Assembly: GCA_964620045.1 (NCBI GenBank)
Contig: CAZUJL010000001.1
Location: forward strand, 1-64,000
DNA from: VFKU01 sp964620045
GTDB lineage: Bacteria > Hydrogenedentota > Hydrogenedentia > Hydrogenedentales > GCA-2746185
Length of the DNA: 64,000 nucleotides
Direction of reading: 5' to 3'
Position 1 is the stretch's first letter. The number at the start of each line of letters is the position of its first letter. Of the stretch, positions 7,083 to 16,013 are shown in pieces. A program made the position numbers and the translations under genes. Below the pieces are notes generated by a model, which was given only the letters and a program-made list of their open reading frames with translations, made no database searches and had not been told where the DNA came from.

Positions 7083-9482
7083 ATGCGAACCATATCGAAA
7101 GTGGCGGTGTTGGGGTCGGGCGTGATGGGTGGCGCGATTGCGGCGCACTTGGCAAATTGCGGGTATCCGAGCCTGATGCTCGACATTGTGCCGCCGAACC
7201 TGAGTGAGGCGGACAAGAAGAACAAGGCAAAGCGGAACGAGTTTGCCGCGAAGAGCAAGGCGAACCTGCTCAAGACGAAGCCCTCCCCCATTTACCGCAC
7301 GTCGTTCACCGACCGGATTGAGATCGGCAACTTTGACGACGATATGCCGCGCATTGCGGAGTGCGACTGGATCATTGAGGTCGTCAGCGAGCGGCTGGAC
7401 ATCAAGTTGAAGGTGTTCGAGCAGGTCAAGAAGCACCGCAAGCAAGGCACGATTGTTTCCACGAACACGAGCGGCATTCCGCTGCATTCCATGGCGCCGG
7501 CGATGGACGACGACATGGCGAAGCATTTTGTCGGCACGCACTTCTTCAACCCTCCGCGCTACCTGAAACTGGTCGAGATCATTCCGGGCGTGAAGACGGA
7601 CCCGGTGATCATCTCGTTCATGGCGGCGTTCCTTGAGAATGAACTCGGCAAGGGCGTGGTGTACGCGAAGGACACGCCGAACTTTATCGCGAACCGCATC
7701 CTGACGTTCGGCTCGCAATATATTTCGACTCAGATGCAGAAGGATGGCCTGAGCGTCGAGGAAGTGGACGCGGTGACGGGCCCAGCCGTGGGTCATGCGT
7801 CGTCGGCGACGTTCCGCACGGCGGACCTTGTGGGTCTGGACACGCTGGTGAACGTGGTCGGCAATGTGGCGAATAACTGCCCGAACGACGAGCAGATCGC
7901 GCTGATGCAGATTCCGCCGTTCCTGCAGAAGATGGTCGAGCGGAAGATGCTGGGCGACAAGACGGGCGGCGGTTTCTACAAAGCCACCGACAAGCGCGAC
8001 GAAAAAGGCAAGCGCATCATCATGGGGCTCGATCTGAACACGCTCGAGTACCGCGATCCGATCAAGCCGAACTTCCCGAGCACGAAGGCCGCGCGCGGCG
8101 CGGAGACCGTGGAAGAGAAGGTCAAGATCATGCACACGGGCGAGGACAAGGGCGCGCAGTTCGCCTGGAAGGTCTTTGCGAACACGGCGATCTATGCATC
8201 GAACCGGATTCCGGAAATTGCGGACGACATCGTGAACATCGACAACGCGTGCCGCTGGGGTTTCGCGTGGGAAATCGGCATCTTTGAGACGTGGGACGTG
8301 CTCGGGTTCGACGAGGTCTGCGCGCGGATGGAGAAGGACGGCCTGAAGCTGCCGCCGATCGCGGTGGCGATGAAAGAAAAGGGCGCGAAGGCGTTTTATA
8401 AATTCGACGGCGGCAAACAGATGTACTTCGACCTTGCGTCGAAGGCATACAAGGCCGTGCCGCAGAACCCGAACATTATCAGCCTGCCGACGCTGAAGAA
8501 GAACAACAAGATCGTGAAGGAAAATGAGAGCGCGTCGCTGGTGGACATTGGCGATGGCGTGATCTTGTGCGAATTCCACACGAAGATGAACAGCATTGAC
8601 GGCGGCATGGGCGAGATGCTCGCCGAGATGACGCAGATGCTGAACGAGGGCAAGTTTGAGGGCGGCGTGATCGGCAACCAGGCCGAGCATTTCTGCGCAG
8701 GCGCCAACGTGTTCCTGATTCTCGGCGAGGCGATGCAGAAGAACTGGGACAACATCGACAAAGCTGTGAATGATTTGCAGCAGGTGCTGATGGGCGTGCG
8801 CTTCTGCAAGAAGCCGATCGTGACCGCGCCGCACCACTACACGCTGGGCGGGGGTTGCGAAATCGCGCAGGCCGGCGCGAAGGCCGTGATCGCGGGCGAG
8901 ACCTACGGCGGGCTGGTGGAAGTCGGCGTGGGCCTGATCCCGGGCGGCGGCGGTTGCAAGGAGCTACTGCGCCGTGCGCACAAGTATGTGCCGGAAGGCG
9001 TGAACGATGCGGAGCTGTTCCCCTTCGTGCAGCGTGCGTTTGAGAATATCGCGCTGGCGAAAGTGAGCACGAGCGGCGCGGAGATGATTCAGAACGGGCA
9101 TCTGGACGAGAGCGATGTGATTTGCCCGAGCTTCGACCAACAGATCAAGCGCGCGAAGGACGTGTGCCTTGGACTGGTAAAGATGGGCTACCGTCCCCCA
9201 CTCCCGGCGACTTTGACGGCGCTGGGCGAACCCGCGCGCGCGAAGTTCAAGATCGCGCTGTACGGCTTCCAGTTGGGCGGGTTTGCGAGCGAGCACGACG
9301 CGTTCATCGCCGAGAAAGTGGGCAATATTTTGACCGGCGGCAATCGCCGTCCGGGCGCGAAGATGACCGAGCAGGACGTGCTCGATCTGGAGCGCGAAGC
9401 GTTTGTGAGTTTGGTAGGAACCGAAAAATCGCAGGCGCGGATTCAGCAGATGCTGATGACGGGCAAGCCGCTGCGTAACTAA
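7083..9482 (+). CDS. fadN: FadN-type 3-hydroxyacyl-CoA dehydrogenase / enoyl-CoA hydratase
   Basis: A 799-residue two-domain beta-oxidation enzyme. The N-terminal half is the NAD-binding hydroxyacyl-CoA dehydrogenase (GSGVMGGAI at 11-19, HFFNPPRYLKLVEIIPG with the catalytic His). The C-terminal half is a crotonase-fold hydratase (HYTLGGGCEIA and GGLVEVGVGLIPGGGG, the glutamate-bearing segments). This dehydrogenase-first order and length match FadN of Bacillus rather than E. coli FadB, where the hydratase comes first. The ATG at 7083 follows GAGAGGGA and starts directly at the Rossmann fold. The thiolase gene begins 15 bases later, so the pair covers hydration, oxidation and thiolysis. No acyl-CoA dehydrogenase gene is present in the window. 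Confidence 0.93.
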   Translation: MRTISKVAVLGSGVMGGAIAAHLANCGYPSLMLDIVPPNLSEADKKNKAKRNEFAAKSKANLLKTKPSPIYRTSFTDRIEIGNFDDDMPRIAECDWIIEVVSERLDIKLKVFEQVKKHRKQGTIVSTNTSGIPLHSMAPAMDDDMAKHFVGTHFFNPPRYLKLVEIIPGVKTDPVIISFMAAFLENELGKGVVYAKDTPNFIANRILTFGSQYISTQMQKDGLSVEEVDAVTGPAVGHASSATFRTADLVGLDTLVNVVGNVANNCPNDEQIALMQIPPFLQKMVERKMLGDKTGGGFYKATDKRDEKGKRIIMGLDLNTLEYRDPIKPNFPSTKAARGAETVEEKVKIMHTGEDKGAQFAWKVFANTAIYASNRIPEIADDIVNIDNACRWGFAWEIGIFETWDVLGFDEVCARMEKDGLKLPPIAVAMKEKGAKAFYKFDGGKQMYFDLASKAYKAVPQNPNIISLPTLKKNNKIVKENESASLVDIGDGVILCEFHTKMNSIDGGMGEMLAEMTQMLNEGKFEGGVIGNQAEHFCAGANVFLILGEAMQKNWDNIDKAVNDLQQVLMGVRFCKKPIVTAPHHYTLGGGCEIAQAGAKAVIAGETYGGLVEVGVGLIPGGGGCKELLRRAHKYVPEGVNDAELFPFVQRAFENIALAKVSTSGAEMIQNGHLDESDVICPSFDQQIKRAKDVCLGLVKMGYRPPLPATLTALGEPARAKFKIALYGFQLGGFASEHDAFIAEKVGNILTGGNRRPGAKMTEQDVLDLEREAFVSLVGTEKSQARIQQMLMTGKPLRN

Positions 9483-9496
9483 CAGGAGATCGAATC

Positions 9497-10666
9497 ATGT
9501 CGATGAAAAATGTGTACGTGGCGGCGGCGGCGCGGACGGCGGTGGGCAAGGCGCCGCGCGGGACTTTGCGCGAAGTTCGGCCTGATGATATGGCGGCCGT
9601 GGTGTTGAAGGAAGCGGCGAAGCGCGCGGGCATCGCGCCGGAAAAAGTTCAGGACGTCGTGCTCGGCTGCGCGATCCCGGAACAAGAGCAGGGCATGAAC
9701 GTTGCGCGCGTGGCCGCGATCGACGCTGGTTTTCCGGACACCGTGAGCGCGGCGACGATCAACCGCTTCTGTTCGTCGGGTCTGGAAGCAATGGCGATTG
9801 TGGCCGCGAAAATCGAGGCCGGCATGCTGGATGTCGGCATCGGCGGCGGCACGGAATCGATGAGCATGGTGGGCATGCCGGGCGCGAATGTGTCGCCGAA
9901 TCCGAAGCTCGCGAAGGAAAAGCCCGAGGTCTATATCGCCATGGGCAATGCGGGCGACAACGTTGCGCGTGATTATAAAATCAGCCGGCAGGAACTCGAC
10001 GAGTTCGCGCTGGGCAGCAACCAAAAAGCTTCGGCCGCGATTGAATCCGGCCGGTTCAAGGACGAGATCGTCGCGCTGGAACTGCCGGAAGGCAGCGACC
10101 GGCTTGTGTTCGACACGGACGAAGGTCCGCGGCGCGACACGACGATCGAAGGCCTGAGCGGACTGAGACCGGCGTTCGCCGTGAGCCCGAAGCTCGGCTT
10201 CCACACGGCGGGCAACAGCTCGCAGACGAGCGACGGCGCGGCGGCCGTGGTGCTGATGAATGAGAAGGCACTGAAGGAAAACGGCGTGAAGCCGTTGGCG
10301 CGCTTCCTGAGCTACTCCGTGTCGGCGGACAGCCCGAAGTACCTCGGGCCGGCGCAGTTGGTGGCGATTCCGCGGGCGATTGAACTGGCGGGCATCAAGC
10401 TGAGCGATGTCGGTCTGTTCGAGATCAACGAGGCCTTCGCGTCGGTGGCGCTGCTCGTGATGCGCGAACTGAAGCTCGACCCGAAGAAGGTGAACGTCAA
10501 CGGCGGAGCGATTGCGCTGGGCCATCCGATGGGCGCGACGGGCGCGAAGCTGAGCACGCAGATCATCAACGAAATGCGCAAGCGCGGCGAGAAATATGGC
10601 GTGGTGACGATGTGCATTGGCGGCGGACAAGGCGCCGCGGGCGTGTTTGAACTGATCGACAAATAG
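9497..10666 (+). CDS. fadA: Thiolase (acetyl-CoA acyltransferase), FadA
   Basis: A 389-residue thiolase that cleaves 3-ketoacyl-CoA, the last beta-oxidation step. Cys92 in NRFCSSG is the acyl-accepting nucleophile, His343 in GHPMGATG and Cys373 in CIGGGQG are the activating base and the second catalytic cysteine. The start is preceded by AGGAG with good spacing. It lies 15 bases after fadN and ends before a strong terminator, so fadN-fadA is a two-gene operon. Degradation is favoured over acetoacetyl-CoA synthesis by the neighbour. Confidence 0.93.
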   Translation: MSMKNVYVAAAARTAVGKAPRGTLREVRPDDMAAVVLKEAAKRAGIAPEKVQDVVLGCAIPEQEQGMNVARVAAIDAGFPDTVSAATINRFCSSGLEAMAIVAAKIEAGMLDVGIGGGTESMSMVGMPGANVSPNPKLAKEKPEVYIAMGNAGDNVARDYKISRQELDEFALGSNQKASAAIESGRFKDEIVALELPEGSDRLVFDTDEGPRRDTTIEGLSGLRPAFAVSPKLGFHTAGNSSQTSDGAAAVVLMNEKALKENGVKPLARFLSYSVSADSPKYLGPAQLVAIPRAIELAGIKLSDVGLFEINEAFASVALLVMRELKLDPKKVNVNGGAIALGHPMGATGAKLSTQIINEMRKRGEKYGVVTMCIGGGQGAAGVFELIDK

Positions 10667-10686
10667 TTTTTCAGACAGCATTTACT

Positions 10687-10726
10687 TTCTGCCCGGCCAC
10701 ACGACGTGGCCGGGCAGAATTTTTTT
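10687..10726 (+). terminator. Strong Rho-independent terminator after fadA
   Basis: A perfect 14-base-pair GC-rich stem (10687-10700 with 10706-10719), five-base loop and seven T residues. Confidence 0.92.
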
Positions 10727-10833
10727 GCTCAACGTTGACGCCCAAATGAATTGACGGCAACCCCGGTGAATTTCCACCGGCCGGTCTGTTGTGCGCTCGC
10801 GCTCGCCGCCACGCAGCCGGTATAGTGAGGCCT

Positions 10834-11598
10834 ATGCCGTCCACGCCCGATGCCGCCCCTACCGACGATCAGCCCGTGCGAATCAGCAAGCTGCTGGCCG
10901 AGCGCGGGATTTGTTCGCGACGCGAGGCTGACGATTTTATTGCGCGCGGGCTCGTGCTGGTGGATGGCGCTCACGTCGCGCAGTTGGGCGAGAAGGTGCT
11001 GCGATCGCAGGAACTGACGCTGGCGCCGGTGGCGCACGGCGATCTTGCCGCGCAAGTGACGGTTCTGCTGCACAAGCCGCTGGGGTATGTGTCGGGGCAG
11101 GCCGAGGATGGATACACACCCGCAATTTCGCTGATCGGAAAAGACACGCACGATCCGAGCGATCGCAGCGGAATTCGATACACGCCCAAGCACAAGGATG
11201 GCCTCGCGCCCGCGGGCCGGTTAGACATCGATTCGACGGGGCTGCTGGTGCTGACGCAAAACGGGACGATTGCGCGCCAACTCATCGGCAACGATACGAA
11301 GATCGACAAAGAATATATTGTGAAAATTCGCGGGACGCTGGGAAAGCGCGAACTGGCGCTGCTCAATCATGGGCTGGAACTGGACGAGAAGAAACTGCGA
11401 CCGGCGATCGTGACGCTGGAAGAGAAAAATCTGTTGCGCTTCATCTTGCGCGAGGGCCGCAAACGGCAGATCCGGCGGATGTGTACGCTGGTGGGCGTGG
11501 AAGTTTCGTCGCTCCAGCGTATCCGCATTGGCAAGGTGTTGCTCGGCGACTTGCCCTGTGGGCAGTGGCGGTATTTGCGCGCGGACGAACGCTTCTAA
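10834..11598 (+). CDS. Pseudouridine synthase, RsuA/RluB/RluF family
   Basis: A 254-residue enzyme that converts a specific uridine of rRNA to pseudouridine. An S4 RNA-binding domain (residues 15-62, RISKLLAERGICSRREAD) is followed by the catalytic domain with AGRLDIDSTGLL, where Asp131 is the nucleophile, and EGRKRQIRRM, a conserved family segment. The HKPLGYVSGQ stretch fits the RluB/RluF branch, but the target nucleotide cannot be fixed from sequence. I start at the ATG at 10834; an earlier start would add a low-complexity stretch. TATAGT lies eight bases before the ATG, which could mean a very short leader. Confidence 0.88.
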   Translation: MPSTPDAAPTDDQPVRISKLLAERGICSRREADDFIARGLVLVDGAHVAQLGEKVLRSQELTLAPVAHGDLAAQVTVLLHKPLGYVSGQAEDGYTPAISLIGKDTHDPSDRSGIRYTPKHKDGLAPAGRLDIDSTGLLVLTQNGTIARQLIGNDTKIDKEYIVKIRGTLGKRELALLNHGLELDEKKLRPAIVTLEEKNLLRFILREGRKRQIRRMCTLVGVEVSSLQRIRIGKVLLGDLPCGQWRYLRADERF

Positions 11599-12405
11599 CT
11601 ACCGGGTCAACAGACCGGCATCCAGCACGAATTGCGAGCCTGTGACAAACCGCGCTTTGTCGGACGCGAGATAGAGAATCGCGTTCGCGACGTCTTCGGG
11701 TTCGATCCAGGGCACCGGCAACAGGTTGCCGGCGGAGGCCTCGGCGATTTGCGCAGGGGTTTTGCCTTCGAGCGCGGCGAGTCCGTCATTCATAGGCGTG
11801 TTCACGCCGGTGGGATGGATGGACAGCGCGCGAATGCCGTGCGGGGCGAGTTCGATGGCCCACGATTTCGTGAGACCCGTGAGCCCCCACTTCGATGCGG
11901 CGTAGTGCGAGAGGCGGTTCATGCCACGGAAGCTTGCGATCGAGGCGTTGTTGATGATGACGCCGGAGCCTTGCTGGATCATGACCGGAATTACACTTTT
12001 TCCGACCAGCCAGGCGCCTTTGAGATTAATGTCGAGCATGGCGTCCCATGCGGCTTCCGTAAGTTCGTGGGATTTTCCGTAGAAACAAATCCCGGCGTTG
12101 TTAAACAGGATGTCGATCCGGCCAAATCGCGCGACGGTGTCGCGCACGGCGGCTTCGATCGCGGCACTGTCACGCACGTCGCCGGCGAAGGTGAGTGCGG
12201 TCGCGCCGGCGGCTTCGATGTCGCGTTTCAGCGTATGAAGATCGTCCGTTGTGCCGAGGGCGTAGCCCGGATATTCGATCTGGCGCGCGATGTCGAAGGC
12301 CGCGATGCCGGCGCCTGCGCGGGCGAGCGCGAGGGCGACCGCACGGCCCTGGCCGTGGGCGGCACCGGTGATAAAGGCCACTTTTCCGTCAAATTCACGC
12401 GTCAT
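11599..12405 (-). CDS. Mycofactocin-type short-chain dehydrogenase
   Basis: A 268-residue SDR with TGAAHGQG (13-20) for cofactor binding and Ser155, Tyr168 and Lys172 as catalytic residues. After the second strand (AFDI at 36-39) there is an insertion of about 18 residues (RQIEYPGYALGTTDDLH) typical of SDRs whose NAD is held tightly and re-oxidised through mycofactocin or similar carriers. GQG in place of GIG also fits that subgroup. The family resemblance is seen; dependence on mycofactocin is an inference, since no mft gene is in the window. It is followed on the same strand by an AhpD-fold gene and a crotonase, a plausible small catabolic operon. Confidence 0.8.
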   Translation of the reverse strand: MTREFDGKVAFITGAAHGQGRAVALALARAGAGIAAFDIARQIEYPGYALGTTDDLHTLKRDIEAAGATALTFAGDVRDSAAIEAAVRDTVARFGRIDILFNNAGICFYGKSHELTEAAWDAMLDINLKGAWLVGKSVIPVMIQQGSGVIINNASIASFRGMNRLSHYAASKWGLTGLTKSWAIELAPHGIRALSIHPTGVNTPMNDGLAALEGKTPAQIAEASAGNLLPVPWIEPEDVANAILYLASDKARFVTGSQFVLDAGLLTR

Positions 12406-12420
12406 TGCTGCACTACCCCT

Positions 12421-12957
12421 TTACGACTTCGCTGCTTCGTCTTTGTATTTGTATAGGTATTCGTCGAGTTCCACTTCCAGTACGTTGTTGATGATGTTGG
12501 TGGCGACCATCAGCGCGGCGAACGAGGTCAACGCGACCATCTGCTCCGTGGTGAAGTGGGCGGCGACCCGCGCATAGAGATCCTGCGGCACGCGGTTTCC
12601 TTCGCGCGCAATGGCGCGGCCGAAAGCGACCAGCGCCTCCCCCCTGTCATCGAGCTGGAGCGCATCGGGATTTTCGCCCCAATCGATAAGCAGGCGGCGC
12701 ATGTAGGTGGTGCAAATGAGGCATTCGCTTTCAGACGAGATGGCATGTGCGAACACAATGCCGAGACGCTCGCCGAGGAAGGGTTTAATTGTGTCAAAGA
12801 GCGGATACCACTCCATCAACGCGTGATACGAGGGCACCGAATGAAGCAACGTGCGCTTCATATTCGTCATGCGGCCCCAGCGCGCGACGCCTTCGTCGAA
12901 GGCTGTGCGCGCGGCGCCGCGGGTTTGTTCGTATTCGAGCGGTGCGATTCGAGGCAT
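12421..12957 (-). CDS. Carboxymuconolactone decarboxylase / AhpD-fold protein
   Basis: A 178-residue all-helical protein of the CMD/AhpD superfamily. The centre holds CLIC (Cys79, Cys82), the redox C-x-x-C of the AhpD branch, in the usual context after a helix rich in Ala and Ser. The His that normally follows four residues later is Met86 here. Members act as peroxidase partners or decarboxylases; many are uncharacterised. Position between an SDR (15 bases apart) and a crotonase (23 bases apart) suggests co-expression with acyl or cyclic-acid degradation. Function not assigned. Confidence 0.8.
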   Translation of the reverse strand: MPRIAPLEYEQTRGAARTAFDEGVARWGRMTNMKRTLLHSVPSYHALMEWYPLFDTIKPFLGERLGIVFAHAISSESECLICTTYMRRLLIDWGENPDALQLDDRGEALVAFGRAIAREGNRVPQDLYARVAAHFTTEQMVALTSFAALMVATNIINNVLEVELDEYLYKYKDEAAKS

Positions 12958-12980
12958 GCGTTCCTTTTCCGGCGCCCGGT

Positions 12981-13904
12981 TCAGTCTTTCGGGCGGTCTT
13001 TGTACGTGCTCAGGCCGAGATCGCCCATGGGTTCATCGCGTTGGCGAACAGCCTCGCGGTAACCGTCGCGCGCGGCGAGTTGCTGGAAGGCGTAGCCCTC
13101 GGGCGTGTGGCGTGTGATGCCGTCGAAGACGGTGCCGAGAATTTGTGTGGTGTGCAGGCCCATGTTGCTCAGGGACTGGTTCACGAGCAGTTTCATCATC
13201 ACCAACTGGTTGATCGGCTGACGCGCGATGCGCTCGAGTAAAATTTCGAAGCGCTCATCGAGCGACGCACGCGGCGCGCACTCGATCGCGAGTCCCCACT
13301 CCACGGCTTCCTTGCCGGAGAGACAGTCGCCCGTGAACAACAGGCGCTTAGCTTTTTCCGGGCCGAGGCGATACATCCACAACGAGGTCGTCGGCGAGCC
13401 CCACACGCGCGCGGGCGGGTAACCAATCTTCGCGGTGTCTTCAATGACGAGGAGGTCTGAGCACAGGGCCATGTCCGTGCCGCCGGCGACGCAGTAACCG
13501 TGCACCTTGCACACGACCGGCTTCTCGCTGTGGAAGAGGCTCATGAAGTGGCGAACGTTCCGACCCATGAAGGCGTAATCGAGCATCGGGTCCCAGGTCT
13601 GCGCCGGATCGTGGTTGCGCGCCTGCACCCCAGGATCGAGCGGCGACTGCAGCGCAGGGTCGGCCTGCTCGGTCCGCCAGGATTCCTGTGCGTATAGATG
13701 GAGGTCGTAGCCCCCGCAAAAGCCCGTACCGTTCCCCGCCAGCGCGATGACGTGCACCCGAGGGTCGAGGTTCGCTCGCTCGACGAGGGCCGACAGCTCG
13801 CGGGGCATTTCGGTGGTAATGGCGTTTCCGCGTTCCGGGCGGTTCAACGTAATCCGGGCGACGCGATCAGTGACTTCGTAGGTGAGCGCTGTAAGCGATT
13901 CCAT
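12981..13904 (-). CDS. Enoyl-CoA hydratase/isomerase (crotonase) family protein
   Basis: A 307-residue crotonase-fold protein. ARITLNRPERGNAIT near residue 17, GTGFCGGYDL (about 59-68, first oxyanion-hole strand) and KVHGYCVAGGTDMALCSDLLV (second oxyanion hole) are clear. An insertion of about 40 residues after GGYDLHLY (WRTEQADPALQ to WDPMLDY) makes it longer than the usual 260 and is seen in some uncharacterised crotonases. CoA-thioester binding is very likely; hydratase, isomerase or hydrolase activity cannot be told. It is probably the first gene of the minus-strand trio ending at 11599. Confidence 0.87.
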   Translation of the reverse strand: MESLTALTYEVTDRVARITLNRPERGNAITTEMPRELSALVERANLDPRVHVIALAGNGTGFCGGYDLHLYAQESWRTEQADPALQSPLDPGVQARNHDPAQTWDPMLDYAFMGRNVRHFMSLFHSEKPVVCKVHGYCVAGGTDMALCSDLLVIEDTAKIGYPPARVWGSPTTSLWMYRLGPEKAKRLLFTGDCLSGKEAVEWGLAIECAPRASLDERFEILLERIARQPINQLVMMKLLVNQSLSNMGLHTTQILGTVFDGITRHTPEGYAFQQLAARDGYREAVRQRDEPMGDLGLSTYKDRPKD

Positions 13905-14073
13905 GGCAATACCTTAGCGCAGGCGTCCGGCCAAGTCGAGCGACACGCACACGGGTGTTGTCAATAATTTACAACGACATAACCTATTCTAATGGTAGAG
14001 TGTACTTGGCGTCGCGTGCACGGCGGGGGCTGTGTAACGTGCGGGGCAGTAGATGAATCGGGGAGTTCGCCTC

Positions 14074-15942
14074 ATGAAGTCACGTATCAATTACCTGGGA
14101 ATGGTGGCCACGATTCTGTCTGTCGTCGGCCTGGTGGGCTGCGGCGGCGGTGGCGGCGGAGGCGGCTCTGATCCGACGGCCGCGCGCGCGACCATCGTGC
14201 TGGCGAATGACTCGGCGTTGTCCGACTCGTCGTTCGTGCGCGGAAGCTCGGGCGGCGGTCCGGTGCCGGTTGAGGACATCCTGAGCCTCACGGTCGCGAT
14301 TACAGAAATCTCGCTGCAACAGTGTGGCTCCGGCGACGGCGAACACGGCGCGGGCGAACAGGAAGACGTGCACGTGGTCGATTTCGCGTTCGATCCGTCC
14401 TGCGTCACGATCGAAGAAGGCGGCACGGTCCGCTGGGAATGGGACACCGACACGGCGCATACGATCACGAGCGGATCGCCGGGGGATGTGGACGCCGGTT
14501 CGCTGTTTGACGAAGTGCGCGAAGGTGGCGACTCCGTTGTTGAGCTCGTCTTCGAAGAGACGGGCGTGTATCCGTACTTCAGCGATACGGAAGGTGACAT
14601 CGCCGAAGGTATGGCGGGCGTTGTGAAAGTTGTGGCCGACGACGATGGTGATGACGAAGATCGCAGCGGCGGCGACAACGAGAATGAAAATGAGAACGAG
14701 AACGAAGAAGAAGGCGAAACCGTCGTGGTGTACGAAGGCAGCTTCGACGTCAACCTTCTTGATCTCACGACCCTCTCCGAAGTGCTGACGACGGCGGACA
14801 TCCCGGCCGGCAAGTACTGCAAGATCATTCTGACCATTGCCGATCCGCGACTGGTGCTGGTGGCGGATCCGGATACGGTCATCACGGATGTCCAGCTTAC
14901 GGCCAACGGCCGCTTGTTCATCAAGGACCGTTTCGAAGTTGGCGAACAGGAAGACATCATCATCGTGTTGAACTTCGGCGGCATTCACCTCGTGCAGACG
15001 GGTGACGGTGGCTATGTGCTGACGCCGAAGATCCGTGCGGAAGTGAATGTGGACGAGCAGGAAACAGCGGTTGAAGGCGAGATTACGTCTATCGACGCCG
15101 AAGCGAAGATTATTACGATTGAGTCGGAAGACGGCAGCACGTATGAAGTACTGGTGACGGAAGACACCGTCGTGAAGACGGACGACGACTCCGACGACGA
15201 AGAAGACACCCGCCACGGCGACGACGAGGGCCAGATCTACCTGAAATTTGAAGACCTGCAGGTGGGTCAGCGCGTCGAAGTGGAAGGCACCCTGTCCGAA
15301 GGCGGCCAGATCCTCGCGGATGTGATTGTCATCGGTGATGAGAGCTATGTGAGCCCGACGGAAGTCGAACTCGAAGGCGACATCACCGCGATTGACGCTG
15401 AAAACCAGATCATCCAGGTGCAGACTTCGGACGGTGTGGTGGACGTCCAGGTGACAGGCGAAACCGAGATCAAATCCGACGACGACGGCGACGACACTGT
15501 GCGCACCGACGGCGGCGGCGAATATGTGCACCTGAAGTTTGAAGACCTGCAGGTGGGCATGACGGTGGAGGTGGAAGGTCTGCAGATGGAAGGCGAAGCC
15601 GTGCGGGCACGCGAGATCACCGTTGCGGACGACGACTACGAAAGCCCGGTGGTCGTTGAGTTCTCCGGCGAGATTCTTTCGGTCGATGCCGAGGCGAACA
15701 GCGTCGAAGTGCAGACGGAAGCGAACACCTACACGCTGCTCGTGAACGACGACACGACGATCAAGACCGACGACGATGCGGACGACACCGTGCGGACGGA
15801 ATCGGAGTACATCTACCTGAAGTTTGAGGACCTTGCGGCCGGCCAGAATATCGACGTGCGCGGGTACCTGATTGGCGAAGGTGAAGTGCGCGCGGACCGA
15901 ATCGTGATTGCCGACGAGGACTACGAAACGCCGCTGGAATAA
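14074..15942 (+). CDS. Lipoprotein: DUF4382-like domain split by a cupredoxin fold, plus three DUF5666-like repeats
   Basis: A 622-residue acidic lipoprotein. The signal peptide ends in LVGC (Cys23), then a Gly run. A DUF4382-like fold seems to begin at about 35-90 (LTVAITEISLQQC) and resume at about 215-330 (SFDVNLLDLTTL, PAGKYCKIILTI). Between them, residues 98-188 form a plastocyanin-like domain (FDPSCVTIEEGGTVRWEW, AHTITSG, GVYPYF). His129 and Met180 copper ligands remain, but the Cys ligand is Ser170 and the second His is absent, so type 1 copper binding is unlikely. An Asn-Glu repeat (about 200-212) links to the second DUF4382 half. Three repeats of about 95 residues follow (332-421, 430-519, 528-619), each with a D/E-rich loop and YLKFEDL-like strand. 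Start chosen for the GGGGAG upstream and a proper signal. Likely a cell-surface protein; function unknown. Confidence 0.75.
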   Translation: MKSRINYLGMVATILSVVGLVGCGGGGGGGGSDPTAARATIVLANDSALSDSSFVRGSSGGGPVPVEDILSLTVAITEISLQQCGSGDGEHGAGEQEDVHVVDFAFDPSCVTIEEGGTVRWEWDTDTAHTITSGSPGDVDAGSLFDEVREGGDSVVELVFEETGVYPYFSDTEGDIAEGMAGVVKVVADDDGDDEDRSGGDNENENENENEEEGETVVVYEGSFDVNLLDLTTLSEVLTTADIPAGKYCKIILTIADPRLVLVADPDTVITDVQLTANGRLFIKDRFEVGEQEDIIIVLNFGGIHLVQTGDGGYVLTPKIRAEVNVDEQETAVEGEITSIDAEAKIITIESEDGSTYEVLVTEDTVVKTDDDSDDEEDTRHGDDEGQIYLKFEDLQVGQRVEVEGTLSEGGQILADVIVIGDESYVSPTEVELEGDITAIDAENQIIQVQTSDGVVDVQVTGETEIKSDDDGDDTVRTDGGGEYVHLKFEDLQVGMTVEVEGLQMEGEAVRAREITVADDDYESPVVVEFSGEILSVDAEANSVEVQTEANTYTLLVNDDTTIKTDDDADDTVRTESEYIYLKFEDLAAGQNIDVRGYLIGEGEVRADRIVIADEDYETPLE

Positions 15943-15963
15943 TCAAAGCCTGCAAGAACAAAA

Positions 15964-15994
15964 CGGCCCTGGCGATCGTTGGTCGCCAGGGCCG
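15964..15994. terminator. Hairpin terminator shared by convergent genes
   Basis: A perfect 12-base-pair stem (15964-15975 with 15983-15994) and seven-base loop between two genes that end facing each other. The T-rich tail is better on the minus strand (GTTTTGTT), so it mainly ends the SNase-like gene. Confidence 0.75.
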
Positions 15995-16013
15995 ATGCCT
16001 TTAGGGACAATTG

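Noticed and set aside
7056..8837. 593-codon minus-strand open frame opposite fadN
   Set aside because: Low-complexity His/Arg/Leu-rich translation, no ribosome site, inside a certain gene.
10821..10836. TATAGT just before the pseudouridine synthase ATG as sign of a leaderless mRNA
   Set aside because: No -35 box at the right distance; one hexamer is not enough.
14080..15531. 483-codon minus-strand frame opposite the lipoprotein gene
   Set aside because: Created by the acidic repeats of the real gene read backwards; Phe/Val/His-rich with no domain.
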